In this document: positions 28,543-37,423 of the stretch, in pieces
How positions within the stretch are numbered: the stretch's first letter is position 1
How the letters are laid out: each line of letters begins with the position of its first letter
Source of the DNA: Pseudomonas sp. CCI4.2
GTDB lineage: Bacteria; Pseudomonadota; Gammaproteobacteria; Pseudomonadales; Pseudomonadaceae
Length of the DNA: 64,000 nt
Reading direction: 5' to 3'
NCBI RefSeq assembly: GCF_034350045.1
Contig: NZ_CP133781.1
Coordinates: forward strand, 2,014,001 to 2,078,000
Made by a program: the position numbers and the translations under genes
The notes under the pieces: generated by a model
Database searches by the model: none
What the model was told of the DNA's origin: nothing
The model's input: the letters and a program-made list of their open reading frames with translations, nothing else

Positions 28543-29586
28543 TTAGATATTCAAATGCACGGGCCAGGTGTCCGACAGTTGATAGCCGACGGGGTACGGA
28601 TCGCTTGGGTCGAGCATGTGTTGATGAGTGCCGGTGATCCAGGCGCGGCCTGACAGGCAAGGGACGATGGCCGGTTTGTCGGCGACGTGAGTGACGGAAT
28701 CGATGCGGCAGTGAAATTCGGAGCCGATGATCGAGCGCCCGATAAAGCGCTCGCCCACGGCCAATTGACCTTTAGCATGCAGCACCGCCATGCGCGCCGA
28801 GCAGCCGGTGCCGCAAGGGGAACGGTCGATCTTGCCGGGACGAATCACCACCGCGTTGGCGGCGCTGGCTACACCTTCGGAGCGGGTCACCGGTGCGGCG
28901 ATTTGGCAAAACGAAATGTGGTTCCAGTCCGGGTTCAAGGGATGGGTGAAGCCCAATTGCTCATTCGCGGCTTGGGTGATTTTCAAACCCATGGCAACCA
29001 GATCGGTGGCTTCATCGGCGGTCAGGGAAAAGCCCAAGCGTGCGGAATCAACGATGACAAAACTGTCGCCGCCGTAAGCAGTATCGACCTGAATTGAACC
29101 GAGTCCGGGCACTTCAAGGGTGGCGTTCAATTTGTCGGCGAAAGAAGCAACATTGCGCACCTCCACACGCTCGGCTTTTCCGTTGCGGCATTGGGCGATG
29201 ACTTCGATCAGGCCGCCGGGGGCTTCCAAAATCAGTCGGGTTTGCGGTTCGGTCATCGGCAAAATGCCGGCGTCTAACAGCACAGTGGCAACGCACATCG
29301 AATTGGAGCCGGACATCGGCGGTACGTCGGCGGGCTCCATGATGATGAAGCCCATTTGCGCCAACGGGTTTTTCGCCGGCACCAGCAAATTAACGTGACG
29401 GAATACCCCTCCACGGGGTTCGTTGAGCACGAAGTTGCGCAACACGGTGTCGTTGGCGACCCAGCGCGACTGTTCCCACAACGTATCGCCCGGCGGCGGG
29501 ACCACGCCGCCGACAATCACATCGCCGACTTCGCCTTCAGCGTGGCAACTGATGACATGGATGACTTTTGATGACCGCACGTTCAT
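28543..29586 (-). CDS. Proline racemase-superfamily protein with Ser/Cys active site
   Basis: Protein of 347 residues of the proline racemase superfamily, whose members epimerise or dehydrate proline and hydroxyprolines using two active-site residues. The second site is the usual DRSPCGTG Cys. At the first site, where epimerases have MCGHG, this protein reads MSGSN (Ser92 in the Cys position). Family members with altered residues act on hydroxyprolines as epimerases or dehydratases, so a trans-3-hydroxyproline or alternative 4-hydroxyproline reaction is plausible, distinct from the Cys/Cys enzyme at 40.8 kb. It lies between the ABC ATPase and deaminase genes. Confidence 0.82.
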   Translation of the reverse strand: MNVRSSKVIHVISCHAEGEVGDVIVGGVVPPPGDTLWEQSRWVANDTVLRNFVLNEPRGGVFRHVNLLVPAKNPLAQMGFIIMEPADVPPMSGSNSMCVATVLLDAGILPMTEPQTRLILEAPGGLIEVIAQCRNGKAERVEVRNVASFADKLNATLEVPGLGSIQVDTAYGGDSFVIVDSARLGFSLTADEATDLVAMGLKITQAANEQLGFTHPLNPDWNHISFCQIAAPVTRSEGVASAANAVVIRPGKIDRSPCGTGCSARMAVLHAKGQLAVGERFIGRSIIGSEFHCRIDSVTHVADKPAIVPCLSGRAWITGTHQHMLDPSDPYPVGYQLSDTWPVHLNI

Positions 29587-29633
29587 GTCTCCTGAAAAAT
29601 GTAGAAAATCCCCCTACAAAACCGCGTCGTCCG

Positions 29634-29690
29634 CTTCCCGAATAAATTCGGTCAAACAGAAGTCCCTGTGGGGCGAATTCATTCGCGAAG
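29634..29690. repeat. REP-like inverted repeat
   Basis: CTTCCCGAATAAATTCG is mirrored by CGAATTCATTCGCGAAG. It lies between the ATPase and racemase-family genes and may separate their transcripts. Confidence 0.6.
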
Positions 29691-29700
29691 GCGTCGGGCG

Positions 29701-30423
29701 CTAATGCACCGACTTAAGAAACTCAATGGTTTCGGCCCGTTGTGGATTACCAATCACTTGTTCCGGCGTTCCAATCTCATGCACCAACCCGCTGCGCAGA
29801 AACGCCACGCGGTCTGATACGTCCCGGGCGAAGCGGATTTCGTGGGTCACTAAAACCATGGTCATCCCGTCTTCGGCGAGCATGCGCATGGTGTCCAACA
29901 CTTCACCCACCAACTGCGGGTCAAGCGCCGAGGTGGCTTCGTCGAACAGCATGTAATTCGGTGACATTGCCAGGGCACGGGCGATGGCCATGCGTTGTTG
30001 CTGGCCGCCCGAGAGTTTGCCGGGGAACACGTTGAGCTTGTCGGCCAAGCCCACGTGAGTCAGTTGTTTCACGGCCAGCTCTTCGGCTTCGGCAGCGCTT
30101 TTGCCCAACACTTTGCGCGGCGCCAGCATCACGTTTTCCAATACCGTCAAGTGCGGGAACGCATTGAACTGCTGGAACACGATGCCGATTTTTTGCCGCA
30201 GTTTGTTGAGGTCGGTGCTCTTGTTATGCACCTCGGTGCCGTCAACCCGAATGCTGCCGCTCTTGATCGATTCCAAGCCGTTGATGCACATCAGTAAGGT
30301 CGATTTACCGGAGCCGGAGCCACCGATGATCGACACCACTTCGCCTTTGTTCACCGTCAGACTTACGCCTTTGATCACGTCGAGCTCGCCGAAGGATTTG
30401 TATACGTTGTCGATCTCAATCAT
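29701..30423 (-). CDS. Polar amino acid ABC transporter ATPase
   Basis: ATPase of 240 residues of the PAAT (HisP/GlnQ) class. Motifs are Walker [11 protein letters not shown]-loop FQQFNAFPH, signature KLSGGQQQR, Walker [14 protein letters not shown] and switch VTHE. It powers the importer formed by the next two permeases and the binding protein at 33.6 kb. The ATG at 30423, inside the last codons of the permease gene, gives the standard [12 protein letters not shown] start. The likely substrate is hydroxyproline or a related imino acid, from context. Confidence 0.9.
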   Translation of the reverse strand: MIEIDNVYKSFGELDVIKGVSLTVNKGEVVSIIGGSGSGKSTLLMCINGLESIKSGSIRVDGTEVHNKSTDLNKLRQKIGIVFQQFNAFPHLTVLENVMLAPRKVLGKSAAEAEELAVKQLTHVGLADKLNVFPGKLSGGQQQRMAIARALAMSPNYMLFDEATSALDPQLVGEVLDTMRMLAEDGMTMVLVTHEIRFARDVSDRVAFLRSGLVHEIGTPEQVIGNPQRAETIEFLKSVH

Positions 30424-31072
30424 TTTCCTGCCACCTCGTTTCCAGACGGGCACCCAAGCGGGCAACCACCAGGCTCATGACGTAGTAAATAAGCCCCGCG
30501 ATGCTGAGCACCAGCAGCGGCTCATCGATGCGGGTCACAATGGTTTGCGAGGCGCGAAGCAGTTCGATGATGCCGATCCACATCACCAGCGCCGTGTCTT
30601 TCATCACCGACAGCGTCAGATTCAACCAGCCGGGGAAGGACACCCGCAGCGCAATCGGCAAGACGATAAAACGCAAATCCTGCAAGTAGCTCAGACCCAG
30701 CGAACGACTGGCGCGGCGCAAGGTAAACGGAACTGCCAGCACCCCGCCGCGAACGATTTCCGTGCAGTAGGCCGTGGCATAAACCCCCAGCACCACGCAG
30801 CCCACGGTGAACGCACTCCAGTTCAGGCCAACGATGCTTTTCAGCGCATTGAACAGCACGAACTGGATCAACAACGGCACGCTGCGAAACACGTCCAGCA
30901 GCCAAGCCAGTGGCACGGTGGATCTCGGAAACAATGCCCGCAGCACGCCGCATAGCAGACCGGCCAACGTCCCGATCAGCATCGCTGCCAGGGTCAATAG
31001 AATCGTGACCCAGGCGCCTTGCATCAGGTACATGAAGTCGCTTGTGGTGAAGCTCGTCGTGAACATGCTCAT
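30416..31072 (-). CDS. Polar amino acid ABC transporter permease
   Basis: Inner membrane protein of 218 residues with five predicted helices of the HisM/HisQ type. The cytoplasmic EAA-like loop contains RRASRSLGLSYLQDLRFIVLP, which docks on the ATPase. It starts four bases after the first permease gene and overlaps the ATPase gene by 8 bases. Confidence 0.9.
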   Translation of the reverse strand: MSMFTTSFTTSDFMYLMQGAWVTILLTLAAMLIGTLAGLLCGVLRALFPRSTVPLAWLLDVFRSVPLLIQFVLFNALKSIVGLNWSAFTVGCVVLGVYATAYCTEIVRGGVLAVPFTLRRASRSLGLSYLQDLRFIVLPIALRVSFPGWLNLTLSVMKDTALVMWIGIIELLRASQTIVTRIDEPLLVLSIAGLIYYVMSLVVARLGARLETRWQEND

Positions 31073-31075
31073 TCC

Positions 31076-31741
31076 TTAATACCTGAACAGTCGCCAGCTC
31101 AGCAGGCGGGCGACGCCGACGATCAGCTTGGCGATCAGGTAATAAATCACCGCCGCCAGCGCAAAGAACTCGAAGGTACGGAAGGTTTTCACGTTGTAAT
31201 CCTGGGTCACGCCGGTGAGGTCGTTGTTCAGCCCGACCACTACCCCCAGCGAGGTCATCAGTACCGCCCAGACCATTTGATTGGTCAGCGGGTAGAACAC
31301 GATGCGCAGCAATTGCGGAACGATGACCAATCGATACGCTTGGGGCGCGCTCATGCCCAGCGAGCGGGCGGCGCGCATTTGCGTGTCGGGCACCGCCTTG
31401 AGGCCACCGCGAAAGTTCTCGGCCAGATAGCCCGCGTTGTTGAAGGTGATACCGGCCAGCAGCGCCAGCCAAGAACTGACGTGCAGGCCAAAAGAACCCA
31501 GGCCGAAATACAGCATGTAGATCTGAAATAACGAGGGCGTGTTACGGGCAATCGATACCCACAGGTCGCCCAAGCCCCGTAGCCAGCGATTGTCGCCCTG
31601 ACGAATAAGCGTCAGCAGCAGGGCGATGATCACCCCGAAAATCATCGAAAGTGCGGCGGTCTGAAAGGTGACCACCGCGCCGTCGAGCATGTCCGGCAGC
31701 GCCTTGAGCGCCGCCCGCCAATGGAAGGTGTAATCAAACAT
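31076..31741 (-). CDS. Polar amino acid ABC transporter permease
   Basis: Inner membrane protein of 221 residues, partner of the other permease. It carries five helices and the EAA-type loop MRAARSLGMSAPQAYRLVIVP. The ATG at 31741 lies inside the end of the aconitase-X gene (8-base overlap) and gives MFDYTFHWRAAL; the frame extends upstream through that gene without family content. Confidence 0.9.
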   Translation of the reverse strand: MFDYTFHWRAALKALPDMLDGAVVTFQTAALSMIFGVIIALLLTLIRQGDNRWLRGLGDLWVSIARNTPSLFQIYMLYFGLGSFGLHVSSWLALLAGITFNNAGYLAENFRGGLKAVPDTQMRAARSLGMSAPQAYRLVIVPQLLRIVFYPLTNQMVWAVLMTSLGVVVGLNNDLTGVTQDYNVKTFRTFEFFALAAVIYYLIAKLIVGVARLLSWRLFRY

Positions 31742-33500
31742 GGGCAGGCACCTCCACGGTGTCATCCAGCCAGCGCGGCAGGCGACCTTTGGTTTCTCCA
31801 GCGCAGGCGGCATCGACGCAGGCCGCGAGGCTGCCGAAATGCACTAAGCGCCCCACCAGCCCCGGTGCGTAATGGGCATATTTTCCTGAGTTGGTCATTA
31901 GCGTGCGGGCCTGCACCGGCACCACCGGTTCGCCGAGCATGCACCAGCAGGTGTCGGTGACGAACTGAGCGCCGAAGCTTTCCAGCGCCGTCACGTAACC
32001 GGCCTTGATCGCCTGAGCATGAATCGCCCGACCGCAGGTGATCACCATCGCCAGGTCTGGATGCTTGGTGTGGCCGTGGCAGAGCGCGGCTAAGGTTGCG
32101 CATTCGCTCAAGGAAAAATGCGGGTTGCCCAGGGAGACCAGATCAACTTTCGCCTCTTCGGCGCTGTTCAGTTCTTTCCAACTGCCTTGCAAGTCTTCGA
32201 GGGTGATGTGCAGCGTTCGCGGGGCGGGTTGGTTGCCCAACGCGTGCTCGACGGTGGCCGCTTCCGGGGTGACGCCGACGATATGGAACATCGGCGCGCC
32301 GGAGGTGGTGGCGAACGCGGCGCCAAAAGCTTTCAGGTCGTCCAGCGTTGGCTGCCGTGTTTCAAGGCCGCAGATCACCGGAATCTCACTCCCGGCCAAT
32401 AGCCCGACGTGGTAACCGAGCAGCGGATAAAACGCGTCATCCAGCTCCGCCAGCGGCGGCAGTTCAATGCACAGCGTGGCGTGTCGTTGTTGGTCCACAT
32501 GGCAGCCGGTCAACGGCGCACGACCAGTGAGCGCGATGCAGATGTCCAGGTAATCGGGGTATTTCAGGGTGCGTGCGCCGAGCACACTGTTGGCGTACAC
32601 CACGGCGTTGGATTCGGCCCAGACGATTTGTTCGCCAGCCTTGGGCGCGCTGTCCAGCAAGTACGGCGCGCAGGTGAAGCTGACCTTCGCGCCCATGGCC
32701 AAATACGCATCGCCCAACTGGCTGGCGGGAACACCCAGCGCCACGTCGATACCCTGTTCACGCCAACGGCGCTTGTCTACGGAGATTGAATTGAGCGTCG
32801 TCGGCACGCTGACGTTGGCGCCCCAGGCCACCAGTTGCTGAGCAAAACGCAGGCTCGCCGGGCCGGTATAGATGCAGCCGTCGATGTGCGCCTGAGTGAC
32901 GTCCAGCAGTTCGGTCGCGCCTTGCAGTTCGGCGATACGCAAGATGATGTGCATCGCCACTTGGGCCGCTTTGCCGTGGGCCCCCTCGAGCAATTCTCGG
33001 TCGCGGCAATTGAGCGTGATGGTTGATGGCAAAACCGGCGTATAGACAGCTGCCGCCGGCACCTCGGGCATCAATTGCGGCTGCGAAAATCCGCTTAAAA
33101 GGCCGGCCTCGATCTGCACATAACGTACGTCACGCAGCGCGGCAAAACCTTCACGGCCGACGCACATGACCGGGATCGACCGATGAAACATTTGCTCGGC
33201 GATTAAGACGCCCAGGGTCAGGATGTCGTCAACGTGCTCAAACACCAGCGCGGCGGGGGCGTGGCCGTTGAGGATCAATTCCAGCAACACGCTGCTGCCG
33301 GTACATGAGCCGCGCCCGCTGGGAATGGCCAGCACGCGATGGGCCAGAACTTCACCCCACAGGGGATGATGGCGGTCGATGATTTCACCGCTGAACGGAT
33401 CGACGCCGCCCCAAAAACTCAGGCCGACATCGGAGTAGAGCAATTCGCCTTGCGCTGATCCCGCTACCAGACTGCGGCCGCTTAAGGAGATATCAGGCAT
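31734..33500 (-). CDS. Aconitase X, probable cis-3-hydroxy-L-proline dehydratase
   Basis: Single-chain aconitase-X protein of 588 residues, fusing the small swivel domain (about 1-135, with IPSGRGSCTGSSVLLELI) to the large catalytic domain (DUF521). Family features of the large domain include LDVTQAHIDGCIYTG, SVPTTLNSISVDK and WAESNAVVYANSVLGART. Characterised bacterial members dehydrate cis-3-hydroxy-L-proline to 1-pyrroline-2-carboxylate, which fits the surrounding genes; some relatives act on mevalonate phosphate in archaea, unlikely here. It is encoded inside the ABC importer operon. Confidence 0.85.
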   Translation of the reverse strand: MPDISLSGRSLVAGSAQGELLYSDVGLSFWGGVDPFSGEIIDRHHPLWGEVLAHRVLAIPSGRGSCTGSSVLLELILNGHAPAALVFEHVDDILTLGVLIAEQMFHRSIPVMCVGREGFAALRDVRYVQIEAGLLSGFSQPQLMPEVPAAAVYTPVLPSTITLNCRDRELLEGAHGKAAQVAMHIILRIAELQGATELLDVTQAHIDGCIYTGPASLRFAQQLVAWGANVSVPTTLNSISVDKRRWREQGIDVALGVPASQLGDAYLAMGAKVSFTCAPYLLDSAPKAGEQIVWAESNAVVYANSVLGARTLKYPDYLDICIALTGRAPLTGCHVDQQRHATLCIELPPLAELDDAFYPLLGYHVGLLAGSEIPVICGLETRQPTLDDLKAFGAAFATTSGAPMFHIVGVTPEAATVEHALGNQPAPRTLHITLEDLQGSWKELNSAEEAKVDLVSLGNPHFSLSECATLAALCHGHTKHPDLAMVITCGRAIHAQAIKAGYVTALESFGAQFVTDTCWCMLGEPVVPVQARTLMTNSGKYAHYAPGLVGRLVHFGSLAACVDAACAGETKGRLPRWLDDTVEVPAHV

Positions 33501-33518
33501 CGTGGGGTTCCTACAGGG

Positions 33519-33551
33519 AAAAAAAGCCCGGCGCCAAAACGACGCGCGGGC
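33519..33551 (-). terminator. Intra-operon terminator/attenuator
   Basis: Read on the minus strand, GCCCGCGCG and GCGCCGGGC form a GC-rich stem followed by seven T residues. It lies between the binding-protein gene and aconitase X. Placed here it would let the binding protein be made in excess over the downstream permease genes. Confidence 0.7.
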
Positions 33552-33561
33552 ACGGCCTCAA

Positions 33562-34380
33562 TCAGCGATAGACACCTGGAACCGTCAGGTTTACCGGATC
33601 GCCACCCACCCATTTGGCGTACAGCTCTTTATAGCGACCGTCACGCACTTGATGCTGGATGAACAGGTTGAGGTAGTTGATCAAGCCGTATTCGTCACGT
33701 TTTGCAGCCAGTGCAACATAATCGATGACATACGGCGCCGGGCCAACGATGTCCAAGTCCGGGAATTTGCCGGTTTTGATCACTGCCGCCGACACGGTGT
33801 TGGTGATTACCGTGGCATCGATGTGGCCTTGCTCAACTGCCTGGATCGTATCGTTCTGATTTTGGTACGCGCGGAAACTGCCTTTCGGGTCGTTCCAGGC
33901 CTTCACGTCTTTTTCCAGGGCAATGGCTTCGAACGTGCCGCTGGTGTTGCCGACCGGGCGGCCCTTGAGGTCCTCGTATTTGGCGATCCCTTTACCTTTG
34001 TGCGCCACCACCATCATTTGAAAGGCGAAATACGGAATCGTCATGCCAACGGTTTTCGCTCGTTCCAGGGTGTCTGACGTAGAACCGACAATCACGTCCG
34101 CACGGCCTGAAACCAAGGCCGGGATGCGGTCGGGAAACGGTGTATCAACAATCTCGGCTTTAACGCCCAAGGTCTTTGCCAGATCATTGCAATAATCGAC
34201 GTCGAAACCGATGGGCGTGTTCGTCGCATCGCGAGAGCCCATTGGCGGGAAGTCCAGCGTAACCGCGCAACGTAAAGTGCCACTTTCAATGATGCTATCG
34301 AGCTTGTCGGCCTGGGCCGTGCCGATACAGCAGGCGCCAACTAGTGCAGTGAGGGCTACGGCGGTTACGTGCTTCTTCAT
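33562..34380 (-). CDS. Periplasmic amino acid-binding protein of ABC importer
   Basis: Secreted type II binding protein of 272 residues. The signal peptide MKKHVTAVALTALVGACC runs to a cleavage near AQA-DKL. The body has the SBP family 3 pattern: LRCAVTLDFPPMGSRD, FDVDYCNDLAKTLGVKAEIV, ADVIVGSTSDTLERAK and GRPVGNTSGTFEA. It is first gene of the importer operon, with a CGTATACG palindrome in its promoter region and a terminator after it. The likely ligand is a hydroxyproline. Confidence 0.9.
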   Translation of the reverse strand: MKKHVTAVALTALVGACCIGTAQADKLDSIIESGTLRCAVTLDFPPMGSRDATNTPIGFDVDYCNDLAKTLGVKAEIVDTPFPDRIPALVSGRADVIVGSTSDTLERAKTVGMTIPYFAFQMMVVAHKGKGIAKYEDLKGRPVGNTSGTFEAIALEKDVKAWNDPKGSFRAYQNQNDTIQAVEQGHIDATVITNTVSAAVIKTGKFPDLDIVGPAPYVIDYVALAAKRDEYGLINYLNLFIQHQVRDGRYKELYAKWVGGDPVNLTVPGVYR

Positions 34381-34437
34381 GTGAGGGCCTCGTTATCGTG
34401 GTGTCAGTCAGATGAACTCGTTTGGTATTGAGGATTT

Positions 34438-34445
34438 CGTATACG
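34438..34445. promoter_or_regulatory. Candidate GntR operator (CGTATACG), copy 2
   Basis: Perfect palindrome in GATTTCGTATACGTTATTTT, 58-65 bases upstream of the binding-protein start. It would be the main control site of the importer operon. Confidence 0.55.
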
Positions 34446-34642
34446 TTATTTTATATGCAGAGGATGTGCCAGATTGGTGGTGACCTGAGTGCAGCGCGGG
34501 AGGGCGTGGTTCTGGGAGTTTAGCGGGGATTTAGCTGAGGTTTCGAAAGGCGGCGCGATGTTACATAACGGAGCAAAACCGGTAACGGGTGGGCTGTTTT
34601 GGGGAGAAATCGGTCAGTACTGAATCGCGTGGGTCTGAGATT

Positions 34643-34723
34643 CTGTGGCACCGAATTTAGTCGGGAAAGCGGTTGGTCTGGCACACCGCGTCAAACCATT
34701 CGCGAATGAATTCGCTCCCACAG
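34643..34723. repeat. Degenerate REPIN
   Basis: CTGTGGCACCGAATTTAGTC faces CGCGAATGAATTCGCTCCCA. It lies just outside the left end of the Hcp island. The 34381-35049 gap otherwise holds the importer promoter, the left island repeat and the hcp promoter. Confidence 0.6.
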
Positions 34724-34743
34724 AGTTATTGAATGCCACAGGA

Positions 34744-34830
34744 TTCAAGTTTTCACCGGCCGATTCGGCAGGTGTTCATACAAAGTGCGGCAGACGCCGA
34801 TGATGTGTTGCTCGATCAGCTCGGCGGCCT
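34744..34830. repeat. Left copy of 87-bp direct repeat (gntR 3'-end fragment)
   Basis: Identical to 37424-37510 except for one T/C difference at 34751. It reproduces the final codons and stop of gntR in the same orientation but has no upstream gene attached, so it is a displaced fragment. Confidence 0.9.
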
Positions 34831-35049
34831 ATTGACTATTGGTGGCGGTGCCCCGACGTGGCTGATGCACCGCATTAGAAATCTGTAGGGTTTGACTGCT
34901 AATTCTGACCGCAATGTAGGCATAAATACCTTCGCTTGTAGGCAATTTCCGAAAATCAAAAATAGCCTCAAGATGTCTACTTCGGCCAAGACTTTTTTGA
35001 ATCTTCTTTTTATATTCCGTCGCCTGTCAACTCGCGAAGGAAAGCAAAA

Positions 35050-35538
35050 ATGGCATTTGACGCATTTATCAAAATCGAAGGTATCCCTGGTGAATCGCTG
35101 GACGATAAACACAAAGACTGGATAGAAATTACCGACTACAACTTCGGTGTCCGTCAAAGCACCTCTGCCACTGCCAGCTCCTCAGGTGGCGCGTCGTCGG
35201 GGCGTGCCACATTGTCAGACTTCAGCTTTACCAAACTTCTCGATAAAGCCAGCAGCAAGCTGTTTGAAGCCAGTTGCGCGGGCAAACACATTTCCAAACT
35301 GACGTTGTCCCTCAATCGAGCAGGCGGCGACAAGCTCAAGTACTTTGAAATCGAACTTGAAGAAGTGATCATTTCAGACTTCGCACACGGCGGAGGCAGT
35401 GGTGAACCGGTGGAATACGTCCAAATTAATTACGGCCGGATAAAAACCACCTACACCGAACAAAAACGAGCAAGCGGCGGTGCCGGCGGCAACATCACCG
35501 GTGGCTGGGACCGTATTAGCAACAAGGTTCACGGCTGA
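35050..35538 (+). CDS. hcp: Type VI secretion Hcp tube protein (orphan)
   Basis: Hcp of 162 residues, the hexameric ring that stacks into the inner T6SS tube and carries small effectors in its lumen. Family features are MAFDAFIKIEGIPGES, the Ser/Ala-rich loop STSATASSSGGASSGRA, LSDFSFTKLLDKASSKLFEA, and the C-terminal ITGGWD. No VgrG, sheath or baseplate gene is nearby, so it must work with an apparatus encoded elsewhere. AAGGA precedes the ATG. The effector candidate starts 9 bases after its stop, implying that Hcp is its carrier or chaperone. Confidence 0.93.
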   Translation: MAFDAFIKIEGIPGESLDDKHKDWIEITDYNFGVRQSTSATASSSGGASSGRATLSDFSFTKLLDKASSKLFEASCAGKHISKLTLSLNRAGGDKLKYFEIELEEVIISDFAHGGGSGEPVEYVQINYGRIKTTYTEQKRASGGAGGNITGGWDRISNKVHG

Positions 35539-35547
35539 GGAACGCCC

Positions 35548-36522
35548 ATGTCAAAGCCTTACGCGTTCATCAACGAACAGATGCAGACCTACGCCACCCT
35601 CAAAGCCAAACTGGGGCTCAGCGGAAATGCCGGGGCAAAGTTCGACATGCTCAATGCCCACATCCGCAACGCGGTAGTGATGCCGGGGCACGTCATCATT
35701 GTTGGAGACGACTCAACCCAGTCTTGTACCGGGGAAGAGGCAGAAATGATGAAACTGGCGGTTCACGTGCGTCAGGGGCTGAGGAATAACGCAGCGGGTG
35801 GCGACGGCCATCTGATCAAGAATTATGATTTTCTGCAAAAGCTGCTGGGCTACACCTCCCTTGGAATCGGAGCGTCTACGGGCGCTTGGGGCAACCACCT
35901 GAAAGGGGTCGAAAACACCCTTGGCGAAATCGCAACGCTGCACAAACAACTCTTGGGCAGCAATAGTCAACGGGCCAAAAATGCCTTTATCACCCAGCGA
36001 CGGGTTCTTTTCAGCAAACTTGAAACGCAACTGGAGGGTTTTGCGCGATACGGGACTGGTTTAAAGAACAAAGGCCCTATTAAGAAAATGCTGGGTATCT
36101 CCACCAAAAGTTATCTTCACACAGGGGAAATCAAGGGCTATGCGAAAACCTTGAGCGGGGTGGCCAAGGCATCGAAGTTGTTGAATGCCGGTACGCCAGT
36201 GGGCATAGCGCTTAATATTGGCTCCACGGCCTTAGAAATAATCGAGGCCTGTTCTGTGGGTCGAGAGGATGAGTGTACTGAGGCTAAGTATGTTGAGGGG
36301 GCGAAGTTGGTGGGAGGAGTCGCAACAGGTCTATTTGCAGGTTCGGTTGGAAGTGGTGTTGCCGTGCTTGCGTGCTCGGTGGTTTTTGGAATTCCAACCG
36401 GGGGGCTAGGTGCTATCGCCTGCGCCATCGTTGGTGGCGCGGTAGCCGGCTATTATGGCGGACTGGCGGGCGAAGAGCATTTTGCACCGGCGGGTAAGTT
36501 TCTATACGAGCATCGACCGTAA
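35548..36522 (+). CDS. Putative Hcp-dependent pore-forming effector
   Basis: Protein of 324 residues with no signal peptide. The N-terminal 80 residues (MSKPYAFINEQMQTYATLKA, then VVMPGHVIIVGDDS) look like an Hcp- or cargo-recognition segment, and the middle is helical. From about residue 200 it becomes hydrophobic and glycine-rich, with three closely packed helices carrying GxxxG and Gly-Ala repeats (GGVATGLFAGSVGSG, VGGAVAGYYGGLAG). Such glycine zippers occur in membrane-depolarising T6SS effectors. Position between hcp and a membrane protein gene fits an effector-immunity pair. I recognise a family seen beside hcp in Pseudomonas but know no proven activity. Confidence 0.65.
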   Translation: MSKPYAFINEQMQTYATLKAKLGLSGNAGAKFDMLNAHIRNAVVMPGHVIIVGDDSTQSCTGEEAEMMKLAVHVRQGLRNNAAGGDGHLIKNYDFLQKLLGYTSLGIGASTGAWGNHLKGVENTLGEIATLHKQLLGSNSQRAKNAFITQRRVLFSKLETQLEGFARYGTGLKNKGPIKKMLGISTKSYLHTGEIKGYAKTLSGVAKASKLLNAGTPVGIALNIGSTALEIIEACSVGREDECTEAKYVEGAKLVGGVATGLFAGSVGSGVAVLACSVVFGIPTGGLGAIACAIVGGAVAGYYGGLAGEEHFAPAGKFLYEHRP

Positions 36523-36869
36523 TGAGTGATCTTTGGTCGGTATTGCCAAATATTATTGTAGTAGTGTGGTCGTTTTTAAATATTGTTTTTATGCTCTATT
36601 TAGATGTTAAAAAGCTGGATATTTTAGAAAAATATCTTGAAGGATCAAAATGGGTATTAGATGCGCAGACGGTGTTTGGTGGAGGCATCGTCGGCAGAAA
36701 TCTTAGGCTGCATGTCGTATTTGGAATAATACTACTGCCTACTCCATGTTATTGGCGCGGTTTAGCGGATAGAGATGCCGGCAACAAAATACCCAAAGCA
36801 TTAAGGGCAATCGTTCTTGTAGGCTATACATCGTTCCTCATGAATTTTTTGGCTGTTTTTATAGTGTAG
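36522..36869 (+). CDS. Putative membrane immunity protein
   Basis: Small inner membrane protein of 115 residues with three likely helices: IIVVVWSFLNIVFMLYL near the start, LHVVFGIILLPTPC in the middle and LVGYTSFLMNFLAVFIV at the end. The start codon shares a base with the effector stop (TAATG), so the two are translationally coupled. The gene is visibly richer in A+T than its surroundings, a sign of recent transfer and common for immunity genes. A membrane immunity protein is what a pore-forming effector would require. No known domain was recognised. Confidence 0.6.
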   Translation: MSDLWSVLPNIIVVVWSFLNIVFMLYLDVKKLDILEKYLEGSKWVLDAQTVFGGGIVGRNLRLHVVFGIILLPTPCYWRGLADRDAGNKIPKALRAIVLVGYTSFLMNFLAVFIV

Positions 36870-36962
36870 GCGTCGGACATCTTATAGTGCTGTCTGGCAG
36901 TAAACACGGGACATGCAGGGGCCGACGGCTGCGAGCCGTACGGCTCTGGAGTTTTTGACGCA

Positions 36963-37401
36963 GTTGATAATAAGCAGCAGCCAATACTGTGGGAGCAGGC
37001 TTGCCTGCGAAGAGGCCCTCAATAGCGCCGCTGACGTCAATCCGAAATCTGGGTCGACTGCATCGATGCTTTCGTTGGCAAGCCACAGAGATTTCGGCAG
37101 CTCCTGCGAGTTGATAATAAGCAGCAGCCAATACTGTGGGAGCAGGCTTGCCTGCGAAGAGGCCCTCAATAGCGCCGCTGATGTCAATCCGAAATCTGGG
37201 TCGGCTGCATTGATGCTTTCGTTGGCAAGCCACAGAGATTTCGGCAGCTCCTGCGAGTTGATAATAAGCAGCAGCCAATACTGTGGGAGCAGGCTTGCCT
37301 GCGAAGAGGCCCTCAATAGCGCCGCTGACGTCAATCCGAAATCTGGGTCGGCTGCATTGATGCTTTCGTTGGCAAGCCACAGAGATTTCGGCAGCTCCTG
37401 C
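36963..37401. repeat. Tandem array of three 147-bp REPIN-containing units
   Basis: Units begin at 36963, 37110 and 37257, each with GTTGATAATAAGCAGCAGCC. Each contains TGTGGGAGCAGGCTTGCCTG facing CGTTGGCAAGCCACAG. Copies differ at only a few positions (for example GACGTC/GATGTC and CGACTGCATCG/CGGCTGCATTG). Because 147 is divisible by three, frames stay open on both strands and give repetitive but spurious proteins. Confidence 0.92.
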
Positions 37402-37423
37402 AGATGGGTGTTAACCGTGGGTT

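Noticed and set aside
34381..35049. Additional gene upstream of hcp
   Set aside because: Only short frames are present; the stretch holds a promoter region, a decayed REPIN and the displaced gntR 3' fragment.
36963..37401. CRISPR array
   Set aside because: The units are contiguous 147-bp copies without unique spacers and there are no cas genes.
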